Assembly: GCA_021399445.1 (NCBI GenBank)
Contig: JAJTUQ010000003.1
Coordinates: forward strand, 7,812,001-7,876,000
Direction of reading: 5' to 3'
Source of the DNA: Xylogone sp. PMI_703
Taxonomy: Eukaryota > Ascomycota > Leotiomycetes
DNA: 64,000 nucleotides
In this document: positions 21,167 through 32,190 of the stretch, in pieces
Numbering within the stretch: the first letter of the stretch is position 1
Layout: each line of letters starts with the position of its first letter
Position numbers and translations under genes: made by a program
Notes under the pieces: model-generated
What the model saw: only the letters and a program-made list of their open reading frames with translations
Database searches by the model: none
Told to the model about the DNA's origin: nothing

Positions 21167-24100
21167 CTACTCGTAATACTCCTCACGCTGCTCTTCATAC
21201 CTCTCGCGATCTTCCTCCTCGTCCTCATCCCGTTCATGGCCCTCCCACATTGCACCACCAACGGCACCAGCTAAGGCACCTGCTGCTGCTGCACCGACTG
21301 TGCCAAAACCGCTGCTCTCGCGCTCAGGCTCAGCGTATTCTTGTCTATATTCGGATTGGTAGCCACCGCCGCCTCCGTATCCCCTCTGTTCATAACCTCC
21401 TCCTCCCCCGTATCCACCTTGTTGGTAGCTTTCCTGGTAGCCGCCGCTATGTCCTCCATAACCTCGTTCTTCATATCGTTCCTCGCGCCGTTCTTGATAT
21501 CCACCTCCATATTCACCACCGTATCGCTCCTCGTGCCGTTCTTCACGACGTTCATATCCTCCTCCGTATTCACCTCCGTAACGTTCCTCACGTCGCTCTT
21601 CGTGCCGCTCATATCCGCCCTGAGGTGGATATCCCTCTCGGGATCTATACTCTTCATATCCGCGTGCTTCTTCATGGCGTCCTTCATGGTGTCGCTCTCG
21701 TCGCTCATCATCGTCACTATCATCATCGGATCCTCTGGAGCCTCTTGACTTATGCTTGTGATGGCCATGTTTGTGCCTGTCGTCTTCATCGTAGGTTTGA
21801 TACTCGGATCTTACTTCACGACCATCTCTCTCTTCATAGCTCTTGTACTCAGCTCTGCCGCCACCAGACGAGTACTCTTCTCGCCTGTATTCGCTGTGGC
21901 CACCTTGTGGAGGATATCCTGATCCTCCATAACTTCCACTACCACCACCACCATAAGTATCGCGACCACTACTACTGTAATCATCACGACCACCGCCGCT
22001 GCTATAAGTATCTCGGCCACCACTGCTGCTGCCGCTGACACCACCAAGAAGTGAGCCTGCAAGAGCACCGAGGGCACCGCCACCAGCTGCTTCGGACACG
22101 AACTTACTCAGAGGATCACCACCACCTCCTCCACCAGAAGATACATGACCTGGAACGGTAGAGCCTCCGCCGAAACCCTTTGCCATGCCCAAAGGCTTGC
22201 CGCATCCATGTCCGGAGTCTTGAACGCCCTCCTTGTGGTTCTCACCGTTCATGACCCCGTCACGGCTCAGTTGTCTACGGAACTGCTCCTGCTCATTGTA
22301 ATCCTTGGAACGCCACCATTGCTCAACAACGGAGAACATGGCGCGTCTGCCATCCACGGCACCATCATCACCATAGTCGCGTTGGGCAGGGTGATGGAAG
22401 ACACCTTCGATGATGCGGTTGATGGTGCGGTCGACATCGATGCGTTCGTCGTCCCAGCATTGCATGAGTTGGGGGACCACCCATTTCAGGACTTCGCTAG
22501 CAATTTTACCGGCGGGCTCGTTGAGGACCTGTGCAATGATTAGTTGAGAGCTATAATATGATATATTACCCTTAATGTTGAAATGATAAGATTGCCCCCC
22601 TTACCAGGTGACGTGGCAGGTACGAGCTATTCGAAGAAAACTAGAGGAAGAGCGGGTAGGAAAGCTAAACAAAAGCCAACTCACGTTAGAGAAATGATCT
22701 TTGGACAACATCGAGTGGGTCGGGTCGGTTGAGTGATCATCGTTGAAGACAATCAACTGTGCTGCCTTACTGCTTTGGATGACCTCGGAGGAACCAGTGT
22801 TCAGCTCCGTCTTAATCTGATCGATAATTGGGATTACAAAAGGAGCAAGCAATGAGAAGACGAAGATATTGACCTGGTCCTCGAGCTGCTCGATCAGTTG
22901 AGGCAGGACGGGGATCTTCTCAATAGCCTCACGGATCTGCTTCATCAAGTTGTCGTGCCATTCCATGATAGGGTAGATCTGTTTGGCAATATCCTGCATT
23001 TGGCGAGTGAACTCTTCAGGTTCCCGAGGACTGATGTGAGTGCTCTCCATCTGGGCCGCAGTGGCATTGGCTTGGAGTTCGTCGGCTTTGGAGGACTCAT
23101 CACTGCCGAAGATGCCAGAGGGAATGGAGTTGAGGAGGCTCTTCAAGAGACTATTGTCACTGTGACGTCCATCTTCCATGGTGTTTTCAAGACCCTGAAT
23201 TTCACTCTGTGTAGCCTTATCGGAAAACTCGCCCATGACGGAGTGCAGGAAGTCGACGCCTCCAAAAGTACCGGTGATCAAGGGGTAAACAGGCTGGCGG
23301 GCACCATATAGCTCGATCTGAGTACGACGGCCGACATGCGGAAAGACATCGCGCTCGCCCAACTCGATGAGAGCAAGCTCAGTGTAGTTGCTGTGTGCAG
23401 AGAAATCTTAGGTGAGACTGTCAGTCTTCCATCTCCTTGAGGATCAGCAGGATAGTGCGATAATTAAGTACTCACCTTCCAAACAGTGCAATCCGGTACC
23501 CATAAGACGGAGAGCTTCATACAGCTCTGCCGAGTTCCGTGAATGATTGTATGATCGTCCAAGGCGAATGCATTCAGCAAACAGTTTGCGGACGTGTAAG
23601 GCCGAGGTCATGATTCCAGCGCGTTCATTTGCAATATAGTTCTTCATTCCGGTTCTTTGGTCAATGGCCAGCTCGACGCGCTCGTCGACTGGACCTCGGA
23701 GTCTCCTATCATATTGTCTAGCATCGAGATTGTCTGCGTAGTCCTTGGGATTATCGATATGATCCTCTGGTCTGTAGCAGCCAAGTCGCTCAGCAGTGAC
23801 TTCGAACTCTCTGGTGCCATAGCCAAAGGTCATGAAGCCGAGAACCCAGAGCAGAATGCGGATAGCTTCGGCGGAGACATACTTGACGGTACCGACATCG
23901 ATTGCTTGAGCTGAAAGAGAGAAGAGTTAGTATTCGACAGACTTCAAGGACTAAAAACCATTGCAGCTCTGCATTTTGTCTGAGTAGCTGGAAGTGGTTA
24001 CTTGATTTAGAGGCCAGTGTCGCAGGTGGAAGCAGTGACGGATCGGGCCGCAGAGCAAGCCCTGTTTTACCAGAACTTGCCCCTCTTCCCCCACCAACAG

Positions 24101-24603
24101 GTGCCGTCGCGGGACGTGCAACCCAGATCCCAGCAAAAAGCTGTTTCTTTTGGGAGGACCCAAGAGGCCGAGAGTGATGTAGCAGAGGTTCAAAGAACGC
24201 AATGAAAAGAGGGTTGATACGCACAGTAGTCTCTCAACCAGTTGCCAAAGTAGACGCGCGAAACCATCAGCTTATCGAATTTCTTACCGCCGGCAGCGCG
24301 GGAGATGAGGAGGTTAAGGAGGGTATCTTCGATATCACCATGGCGCCCTGTAGTATTGACGGGTTAGCCTGAGAACTCAGTGACTATGAGGACTGGGTGG
24401 CATTGCTTTGACGCCAGAGCGACCCTGATGTCCTCCGGCTGCACGGCTTCACTGAGTCTGGTGGAACAGGGTAACTCACAGTTGACGCCCTCGACCTTGG
24501 CGAGGGATGCAATGTTGCCAGCACCGAAAGCATGCGCCGGATGGGCAAGAAGTAGCAGCAGTGCCAAGGTGAGCACTGCTGTGGAGATGCCGATGGAAGG
24601 CAT
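21167..24603 (-). CDS. het-C: HET-C heterokaryon incompatibility protein, 5 exons
   Basis: Exons 24603-24480, 24347-24225, 23910-23476, 23406-22685 and 22528-21167 give 921 residues, with all junctions in phase. It opens with a signal peptide (Leu-rich core ending Ala-His-Ala) followed by the family's Phe-Gly-Ala-Gly-Asn-Ile motif. The Trp-Arg-His-Gly-Asp-Ile-Glu-Asp stretch is restored at intron 1, then Tyr-Phe-Gly-Asn-Trp-Leu-Arg-Asp-Tyr-Ser and the Glu-Asp-Phe-Ser-Ala-His-Ser-Asn-Tyr motif across intron 4. In Neurospora, HET-C is a plasma-membrane protein whose allelic variants trigger vegetative incompatibility and cell death together with PIN-C; orthologues are widespread. The C-terminal ~300 residues are glycine-rich with Tyr/Glu/Arg repeats between two Gly/Ala-rich hydrophobic segments. 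No HET-domain gene is visible next to it. Confidence 0.93.
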
Positions 24604-27600
24604 TTTGGACGGTGCGAATGGGTAGCTCAATTGGTAGGGAGCCGGTTAGCAGTTGGGAAGTATTTGAAAGATTTGTTGGTGTTGCAGCGCAAAGACTGAG
24701 TACTAAACAGCGACAGTGATCCAGTCACCAGAAGTTGAAGTAAAAGAGGGCTTGCTCTTGATTCACTAGGAATAAGGAGCCTTGTCCTTCACCTTTGAGG
24801 ATTGTCGCAGATTGAAGTAAAATAGGGGAGGAAGAAAGAAAATAGGCGTTCGTGGTTTTGATGGAGGGGTAAATCTGACGATGTTGCAGACGGCGGGATG
24901 CCAAGCTGTCTGAAGGCCCCTTGGCGGGGATCGCTCAGCTGCGGTGGATGGGTTTGGAGGAGACGCCAAGGCTGAGGACCCGGCAACCTACCGCGAGTGA
25001 GAGAAGACGAAAGACGAGCAGACACCCCTCTGCCCTCTGCTGCTGGTGGGCAGCGAGAAGGCTTAGCGGTGCGCGTGTGCTTTGATATCCAAAGGAGTAA
25101 ATAGCGATGAGGGCCAGGGAGCTGCTTAGGGCTGGCGACGAGATCGCATTTGGGGAGGCGCTTGGGGCTTTGACTGCGCGGTTAACAAGATTTAGAGTGT
25201 GGCTGAGTAGCAAACGCGCTTTCTGATGCTTGTGGTGGTGCTTGTGGTTTGTGGATGCTGATTCACTTAATCGGGGCAGCTTGCGGGTACGAAGCTACGA
25301 AGCTACACGCCCACGCCCTGCAGGGCTGCCATTCGGCACCGTCTTCGTACCGTAAGAGTGTTGAAAGCAGCGGGCTGCGACCGTGTTCGCGGGAGAGATG
25401 AGAGATGGAGAGTCTGGTGGTAATCAATCTACGACATAATGTGGTTTACTATGCAGAGTCTATGAGTATGATGGAATTGTACTGCAAACTATAGCACTTT
25501 AACTCTGTAGCAGTGAGCAAAAGCTTTTTCGAGTAATCTGAGTCCGGGAGTCCCTCTATTTGATAGTTGTTCGCCTGAATATACTTGGTGAAGGACCCAG
25601 TACCGGTATTCACCTGGATTATCATTCCAGCCCCCAGGTCATGAGTCCAGTCAGCTTGCCGTCGAGAATTCCACTGCGCGAAGCATTCACTCTAGCTCGG
25701 TGCAAGCTCTGGTAGTGGCGGGAGCTCCTCTCATCCCTCTCGCCCTAGAGCTCAAGCTCAAGCTTTGACAAGCAAGTTGCTGCCCCTCAGCTTCAACGGC
25801 TGTCCTGAAGCAGTGGTGCGACCGAGGCCAGAGAGCAGCGGGTGCTTCACAATAGTCATCATGCCAGGGCAAAAGAGAGAGGAGAATAGAAGCAAGAAGC
25901 GGAGTAAAGCAGAGACCCAGGGAGAAGATTGCAGCACGGCGACTGAGTTATCAGCACGGAAATGCTGCGGGCGTCCAGAGTTCAGTTGGGGAGGGGAGCT
26001 TTTCGAAAGGCCCGCCCAGCTGACCCACTAGGGCCGAACCTCGCGCATCCTGAGAGGCCCAAGGGCAGCGCGGCTGTCTCGCCCCCGTTCTCGCCCTCAA
26101 CCACCATCTTTATCTCGTTACAGCGCTGTGTATCCAAACAAAATTCGCCGACTCTCAGCTGGCTCACATTAGCAGCGCATACCGTACGAAATGCAAGGAG
26201 TAACTGGCACGACAGTAGAGTGAGCATGATTACGCATCAGGAAGCAGACAGCTGTCTGGCAAAAGCAGAAGGGCTCGTGAATCACAAGACGGCGAGATCC
26301 ATCTACCTTTCGGCTTGCCCTGCCAGCAGTTAGGGGACCTGGCAGCCAGCGCGACAGCCGCGCGCAAATATTAAGTCATCATCATACCTGACAACATAGC
26401 TGCCAATCCATCGTCACAACCAAACTTTGACGGCAGCTAGCTGGCAGATGCGTTGCCGGAAGTTCCAGAGCTGCTGCCCCCCATTGACAGGATGGCTCGT
26501 CCGTGTCCCGCAACGTCCACGATGACGCCCAGATCGGACACTAGCCGGAGGAGCAGGGGAGCAAGGGCAGCCGGAGGCCCTCACCCTTCCGACCACTGCA
26601 CCTCTGCACATCCCGCTCCTAGCTCGCCGGCTGCTAGCTCTTGCTTGAAGAGGGCAAGCTGTGCTGGCTGGCTCTTTGGTCCCCGTCAACGCGCTGGAAG
26701 AGTAGGCTCGGTCGTTTGTCCGGTCTGTGGTCGCATCTGCCATCCTCTTCAATTTATAAGGTATTACGGTGGTTGAGCATTTCAAGCGTCGAACTAGAGG
26801 TTGAAGTTGAGGTGGAATCATGGTCAAGAAGGGTGAGATCAGAAGGAGCGACAAGCAACAAGGACGAAGTACATAACCAAAAACGGCGCATAGAAAATGC
26901 GGATATAGCAGCAAATGTTGAAGAAGAGGCACTCGCAGAGCGACGACCGAGGGCGAGATCGGTGTATGATACTACAGTACTCGACGTACAAAGTGCCGGC
27001 GCAGCACAAGGCAGTGGCAGTGAGCCGTACGCACGGCGCGGTCGGTAGCGAAAGTGATCAATGTGCAGCAGTGTCAACAGCCTTTGGGCGTAAAATGCTG
27101 CTTATATTCTATCGCTTGGTTTCTTTTGGTGGGATATGTGTTGCATGTTTCAACTGTAGATTTTATGATGCTGGGGATGTCCCGCCAACAGCTCTATCGC
27201 GGCGGAAATGCGATGGGAGATCCAAAACCATGCGGCGTTGTTTGGAAGGGCGGGTGGAGTGACTGAGTGAGCTCGAGGTGAGTCGGGGCAGAGTGGTGGA
27301 CGGCAGAGAGAGTGACGGAGAGGGGTGGGCGAGTGGAGGTGTGAAGAAACAAGAGGTCCCTCGCATGGCGCTGCTGCTTTTAGCGGCCCCTGCCTTGGGT
27401 GACACTGCAGCCGGCAAAGTCGACCAGCAGCGACAGCAGCGGGCCAGGGTGTGCAGCGCTAACGGGCGCTCGTCACGCAAACACGCTCACGCACAACGCA
27501 TGTAAACACACGCAAGCGGGCGTGAACATGCCAGCGAACTCCAGAGCCGGCGAGGGAAAAAAGTTTTGCTGCATGCTTATATATGACAAGCGCGGGAGAA

Positions 27601-29576
27601 AGAGACTAGAGGAGTGAAGAAATGGTCCAAAGAGGAAAATAGAAAAAAAAAGCAAAAATAAAAGAGTATGAGAGAAGGAAGAATGCGAGAAATGACAGCA
27701 GGTGGCAGCGCGCGAGGGACCCGTTGCAAGGCAGACATACACCGAAGCATTAACTAGAGGTAGCACGCCTAGCAGACAGATGCGGTATTTTGACGGTATC
27801 AGCTGCGGCAGGGAGCCCATGAGCACAGAGTAGAGAAGTAGAGAGGAGAGAAGAGAGATCAGATAATGCTTACGGTAATACAGCGAACACCAGCGGAACA
27901 GGAGGGTGAAGGTGAACCGAGGGACGAACCCGGCGAGCAGCCCAAACTGTGCCAGCCGGAGAGGTTGCTGGGACTTGCAGTTGGCGCTGGTTGACCACCT
28001 CGAGTGCTGCCGGCCGCGCTGCTGTTGGGCCTCTAGCAGCCGCGTCTACTGCGCACTTCTACTCTCGGAGGGGGCACAACCTAACCTCTCGAGCCTCCCA
28101 GCAGGCTGGCGGGAACCACCACGCTGACTCTGGAAGAGAGCCACCTAGAGAGAAATAAGGTCAAATAAGATGAACAGGATCAACACCAGTTAAAAAAAAG
28201 GTTTGATAGCAAAAGAGCCGAAGGGAAAAAAGAAGATATGTAGATATCTAGCATGTAGCAACTAGCCAGCGCGAACCCGATACCTGGGAGCGCAACGAAG
28301 GGGCATGCATCCACGGGGTGCACGTTACCGTGCCTGCTTGGAGGCTGTGGGAGGTTGCGGGAGATGGAAGACAGTGAAGCACCCAGCAGCAGCCGCAACA
28401 CCACCAGAACAGAACAGCCAGCACCCTCCACCGTCCCGGCACAGCGCAGGCTGGGAAGAAAGGGCGGGTGGCTCTTCCCAAGGAACAGACGAAGCAGAAG
28501 GATTGCTGGCGGAGTGCGGCAAGGGCGGGGGCTGTTTTTAGGTTTAGCCCGCCTCTCTCTCTCTTCGCCGCCTGGGTTCGCACTCGCACACAGCCCTTTT
28601 TCGTTCTTCGCTCTTGGGGGGCCCGCGACCTTTCTCTCGCTGTGTCCACCGCCAGCGCCTACCGCCTATCAGTGCCCGAGGCGGCAGCAGAATCACCCCC
28701 CGTCGCCCCCAAAGCCGCCCAACCAGCCCGGCGCACGCTGCCCACTCTGCTCTCCCCCTCTGGTGCTCTGCTGCTTGTCTCCCCAGCCCCGTCGCCAAAC
28801 CCTGGGTCTCCTGCCCAATTGCCCCTCCCACCGCCCCGTCCAGGCCCTGGCTTGGCCCTGCGCGGCCTAGTGTGTTGCAAGCGTCGCGTCTCACACAAGC
28901 CTGAGAGGGAGCGAGAGAAGGGAGTTGATCGCTGCCCGCCGCTGCTGGCTGGCTTGCTCGCTCGCTCAGCTAATACCCGGTAGAGAGAGAGAGAGGACGG
29001 GCGAGGACGGCGTTGGGTGTCCCCAGGCCCCCGGCACCCACAAACCAGTGATCTCAGCACCAGCCGAGTTCTCCCTCTTTCGTCGCCCTCTCGGCTGGGG
29101 GGGATTTTTTTTCTGGGAAGGGGGGTGGTGACCTCAGTGATCCCAGTGGATTTTTCTTGGGAGATCAGTGATCTGGAGCAGCCCGCGCCAGCATTAAAAG
29201 GGCCGCCTCCCCTCCCTCTCGCGCGCCCCCCGAGCAATCCCTTTTCCCGCGTTCTGCTCTTCCCCCTCCGTACCCTATTCTCTCTCGCCCTCACGCGCTC
29301 TTCTTGCAACGCGCAACGCTTTCCCATCCCCAATTCCCCCCATCCACTACACCCTAGAAATCCTCTTCTTCCTCGCCAGGTTTCCTCACCCTCACTGCTG
29401 CCAGCCTAGCATATCAGCACCAGCTTATAGAGCAACAACCAACCAACCACTACCACCAACCGCTACTCTACAATCCCTTCTGTTCACCACAACGCGCCTG
29501 GGAGCCTCAGTGGTTTGAGTTTCCCCACTACAACACACAACACAACCCAACACAACCCTCATCACCACCATTCGCC
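24604..29576. other. 5 kb GC-rich gene desert between het-C and HMG gene
   Basis: No exon chain, conserved motif or RNA gene could be supported in almost 5 kb. Open frames up to about 220 codons occur on both strands at the same places (for example 28355-29409), as expected from GC-rich, low-stop DNA. The last 500 bp (29100-29576) are C/T-rich and look like a leader of a highly expressed gene. The stretch likely combines the het-C promoter with a very long upstream region or 5' UTR of the HMG-box gene, or an unannotated non-coding transcript. Confidence 0.5.
29046..29173. promoter_or_regulatory. three CAGTGATC motifs upstream of the HMG-box gene
   Basis: The octamer CAGTGATC occurs at 29046-29053, 29135-29142 and 29166-29173, all in the same orientation. 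The third sits inside a GATC-AGT-GATC arrangement. They lie 404-531 bp upstream of the start codon. They could be binding sites for a transcription factor; the motif is not one I can name. Confidence 0.4.
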
Positions 29577-31047
29577 ATGGCTCGCGCAAAGACCGACAAG
29601 CCCGCCACCCTCTCCATCGACGTCGAGAGCTTCCTGCGCACCCGTGACTCGGTAAGGGCTTCCATTTCTACTACTTCTGCTTCAACTTCTGCTTCCACTT
29701 AATTCTTGATGCTTGCTATCTCATCTTTCTCGTGAATTTTCCTTTTTTAAATTTTACTTTCTTCACCTTTCCTGTCACGCTCGTGTATTATTAGTTGAGG
29801 TTGCATCGCGCCAAAGCTACTTCACCTTTCACTCCGAGTCCTCCGCTCAAGCATCTGCCGGATACAGAAGCAGAGCAGAATCTGTAAACAACAGGCTCGC
29901 TCTGCCCCGCTTGGGTCGATGCCAGGCGGACTAGGTGGGCAGTCACGTTGTCTTCGGAGAGCGCATCACTACCAACGCACGCGCCTGTCATTGTTTACAT
30001 TCTACCCCGCAACGCGTGTCTTTCTGCAACAGCAGCAGCAGCAGCCAATTTTCTCACTATTTGCCCTTACATTATCGTGCACAGGAGACTACTGAAAAAT
30101 TTTCATCATTTCCTATAAGATAAAAATAATTAAATAGAAAGCTCTCAACTAACGATCACTCCCAAAAGGTTGTCACTGGTCTCGCCACTCTTCAGGATGC
30201 TATCCAGACTCTCTCCAGTGCTTACATCAAGCACACCAACGCTGTCCTAGGCGAGCATGGTGCCGGCATCGACATCGAGAGTTCCCTCTCTAAGCTCGGC
30301 GACAACCCACTGCTCGGCGGCATGGGCCTGCAGCGAGCCGTGACTCCCGCGGCTCCCTTGGCCGCCGGTGCCGACGCAGCCCTGAAGAAGGAGCGCAAGA
30401 AGCGCCAGCATGATCCCAATGCGCCCAAGCGACCACTAACCCCGTACTTCCTCTACATGCAGACGGCCCGTCCCATCATTGCCGGCGACCTGGGCCCAGA
30501 TGCTGCCAAGGGTGCCGTCAGCGAAGAGGGTACCCGTCGATGGGGAACCATGAGCGCCGATGATAAGCAGCTCTGGCACAGCGCTTACAAGGACAATCTC
30601 CGCCTCTACAATGCCCGCATGCACTCCTACCGCGCCGGTAACCAGAATGCCAAGGACATGACCGACCAGGCTGCCGCTGCCTATGCCGACGAGCACGGCA
30701 TCGGCGCCGAGGCCACTGCAGATGCGCAGTTGGCGGAGGAAGCCAATGCCAGCAATGCTGCTGCCGCTGAGGAAGACGAGGAGCAGCAGCCTGAAGAGCC
30801 TGCACCCAAGACCCCCAAGAGCAAGCGCGCCAGCACGGCCAAGGGTGCTAAGCCCATCGTTCCAGCCAGTATCGTGCCCCCAGCTGCTTCCAAGAATGCA
30901 ACGCCCAGCGTGAAAGAGACGCCAGCGACAGATAAGAAGCGCAAGCGGGTAAGCCGAGCTGATGCTGCGGCCGAGAAGGAGGAGACTCCCAAGACGGCCG
31001 ACAAGTCCAGCAAGCCCTCTCGCAAGAAGAAGTCCAAGTCGGATTAG
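29577..31047 (+). CDS. HMG-box chromatin protein (HmbC-like), 2 exons
   Basis: Exons 29577-29651 and 30169-31047 give 317 residues; the start ATG has a strong context (gccATGG). The 517 bp intron has donor GTAAGG, branch point CTAAC near 30148 and acceptor AAAG. The HMG-box spans about residues 107-182, beginning Asp-Pro-Asn-Ala-Pro-Lys-Arg-Pro and including Tyr-Phe-Leu-Tyr-Met and Arg-Arg-Trp-Gly. It follows a basic Lys/Arg patch. The C-terminal third is Ala/Glu-rich and then Lys-rich with nuclear-localisation-like stretches. HMG-B proteins bend DNA non-sequence-specifically; size and a single central box resemble Aspergillus HmbC rather than the short Nhp6/HmbA type. The family call is firm; the HmbC equivalence is inferred. 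Confidence 0.88.
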
Positions 31048-32190
31048 ATCTTCTAAAGTCCAACTTTTGCATCTTCTCGACTATCCTTTCGCTTGTTCCA
31101 CGGGCTGGGCTTGACTGTATAAAGGGGGCATTTGCTCAGGGTTTTTTATTCTTTCTGTGAATCTTTTCATGTGGTCAGCGGTTTTTTCTCCTTTTCCTGA
31201 AGTGGATTTTACTATCGGTATTCTCCAACCGGGGATTTCCTGGGACTTTTCATTTATGGGCTAAAAAATGACTGTTTGATGAATGGTGGGATTCGGGTTT
31301 TCCTAGTCATCTCTTGCTGTGCGTTCCGGGGCGATATGGGTTTCTGCGTTTCGTGCTTTCGTGCTTTTGTGTTTTTTGTCCTTGCGAGTAAATTTTGGCA
31401 AGGGTCACTGCGTTTTTTTATGGCAGGGTCGGGTGGGCGGAGGTTTGTGCTGCTACTGCTGCTGCTGCTCTCTGCATTGGCGCTGTGACTTTGATATGAA
31501 ATCTGGGATTGGTATAGAGCAGGCTAGTTTTTCGCTATTAGTTGGTGCTGATGAGGCAGTAGAGGAGATGGAATAGGCTTCTCTATCGAAGGCGGCTCTG
31601 TATACACTAGGTTGCATCAATCAAATTGCAGATGTTTGATTAAAACTCTTGTTCTCTTTTCTAAGTGTGAGTGCTGGTAGTAGCATGCTGTTCTAGGGTG
31701 TAGGGTTCAGCTGCTGCCCGCCTGTAAGCGCTCAACCATGTCCACCGGAGTAATTACACAGTGTGCTGGGTGCCCTTGTGCGGACAGATAAACTCAGACG
31801 TACCAAGGCTCCAACCCTACCATACTATTACCACTACACGTACCCCTCTCCCGGGTCAGCACCCTGCCATCCCATCCCATTGAGAGACGGCGCACCTAGC
31901 ACCTAGCACCTAGCACCTAGCACCTAACACATAGCACACTACTGACACCAAAGAAGCCTCACTGGGTATACAATCCTTACTTCAACCAAATAGAGTGAGT
32001 ATCGTTTTTCCCGTTCCTCTTCTCTATCGAACCTTTAGTATATACATACATGCATTTCCCCTCGCACGTCTATTTCATACAAAATATCATATCCCGTCAT
32101 AGTATATCGTAGTATATCATATCATTGTAACATGGTCCAGAGGATTCATCATAGTATGGTGCAAAGGAAAGATGGATGGACGGATGTGCA
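31048..32190. other. intergenic, convergent 3' regions
   Basis: 1.14 kb between the HMG-box and threonyl-tRNA synthetase stop codons. It is T-rich near 31130-31490, consistent with a long 3' UTR, and contains a heptamer tandem repeat. No gene was found. Confidence 0.55.
31892..31926. repeat. (GCACCTA)5 tandem repeat
   Basis: Five perfect copies of the heptamer GCACCTA, followed by degenerate units (acacata, gcacac). A candidate length-variable minisatellite. Confidence 0.9.

Noticed and set aside
21250..22038. 262-codon frame antisense to het-C
   Set aside because: His/Leu/Arg-rich shadow of the repetitive glycine-rich exon on the other strand.
26414..27077. Frames of 107-172 codons on both strands
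   Set aside because: Same reason: mutual overlap, no conserved motif, no sensible start context.
28355..29409. Overlapping frames up to 224 codons on both strands in the gene desert
   Set aside because: GC-rich low-complexity DNA with Pro/Ser/Arg-rich translations on both strands; no splice partners or motifs.
31881..31940. Possible CRISPR-like array at the GCACCTA repeats
   Set aside because: Pure head-to-tail heptamers without spacers in a eukaryotic genome; a simple minisatellite.
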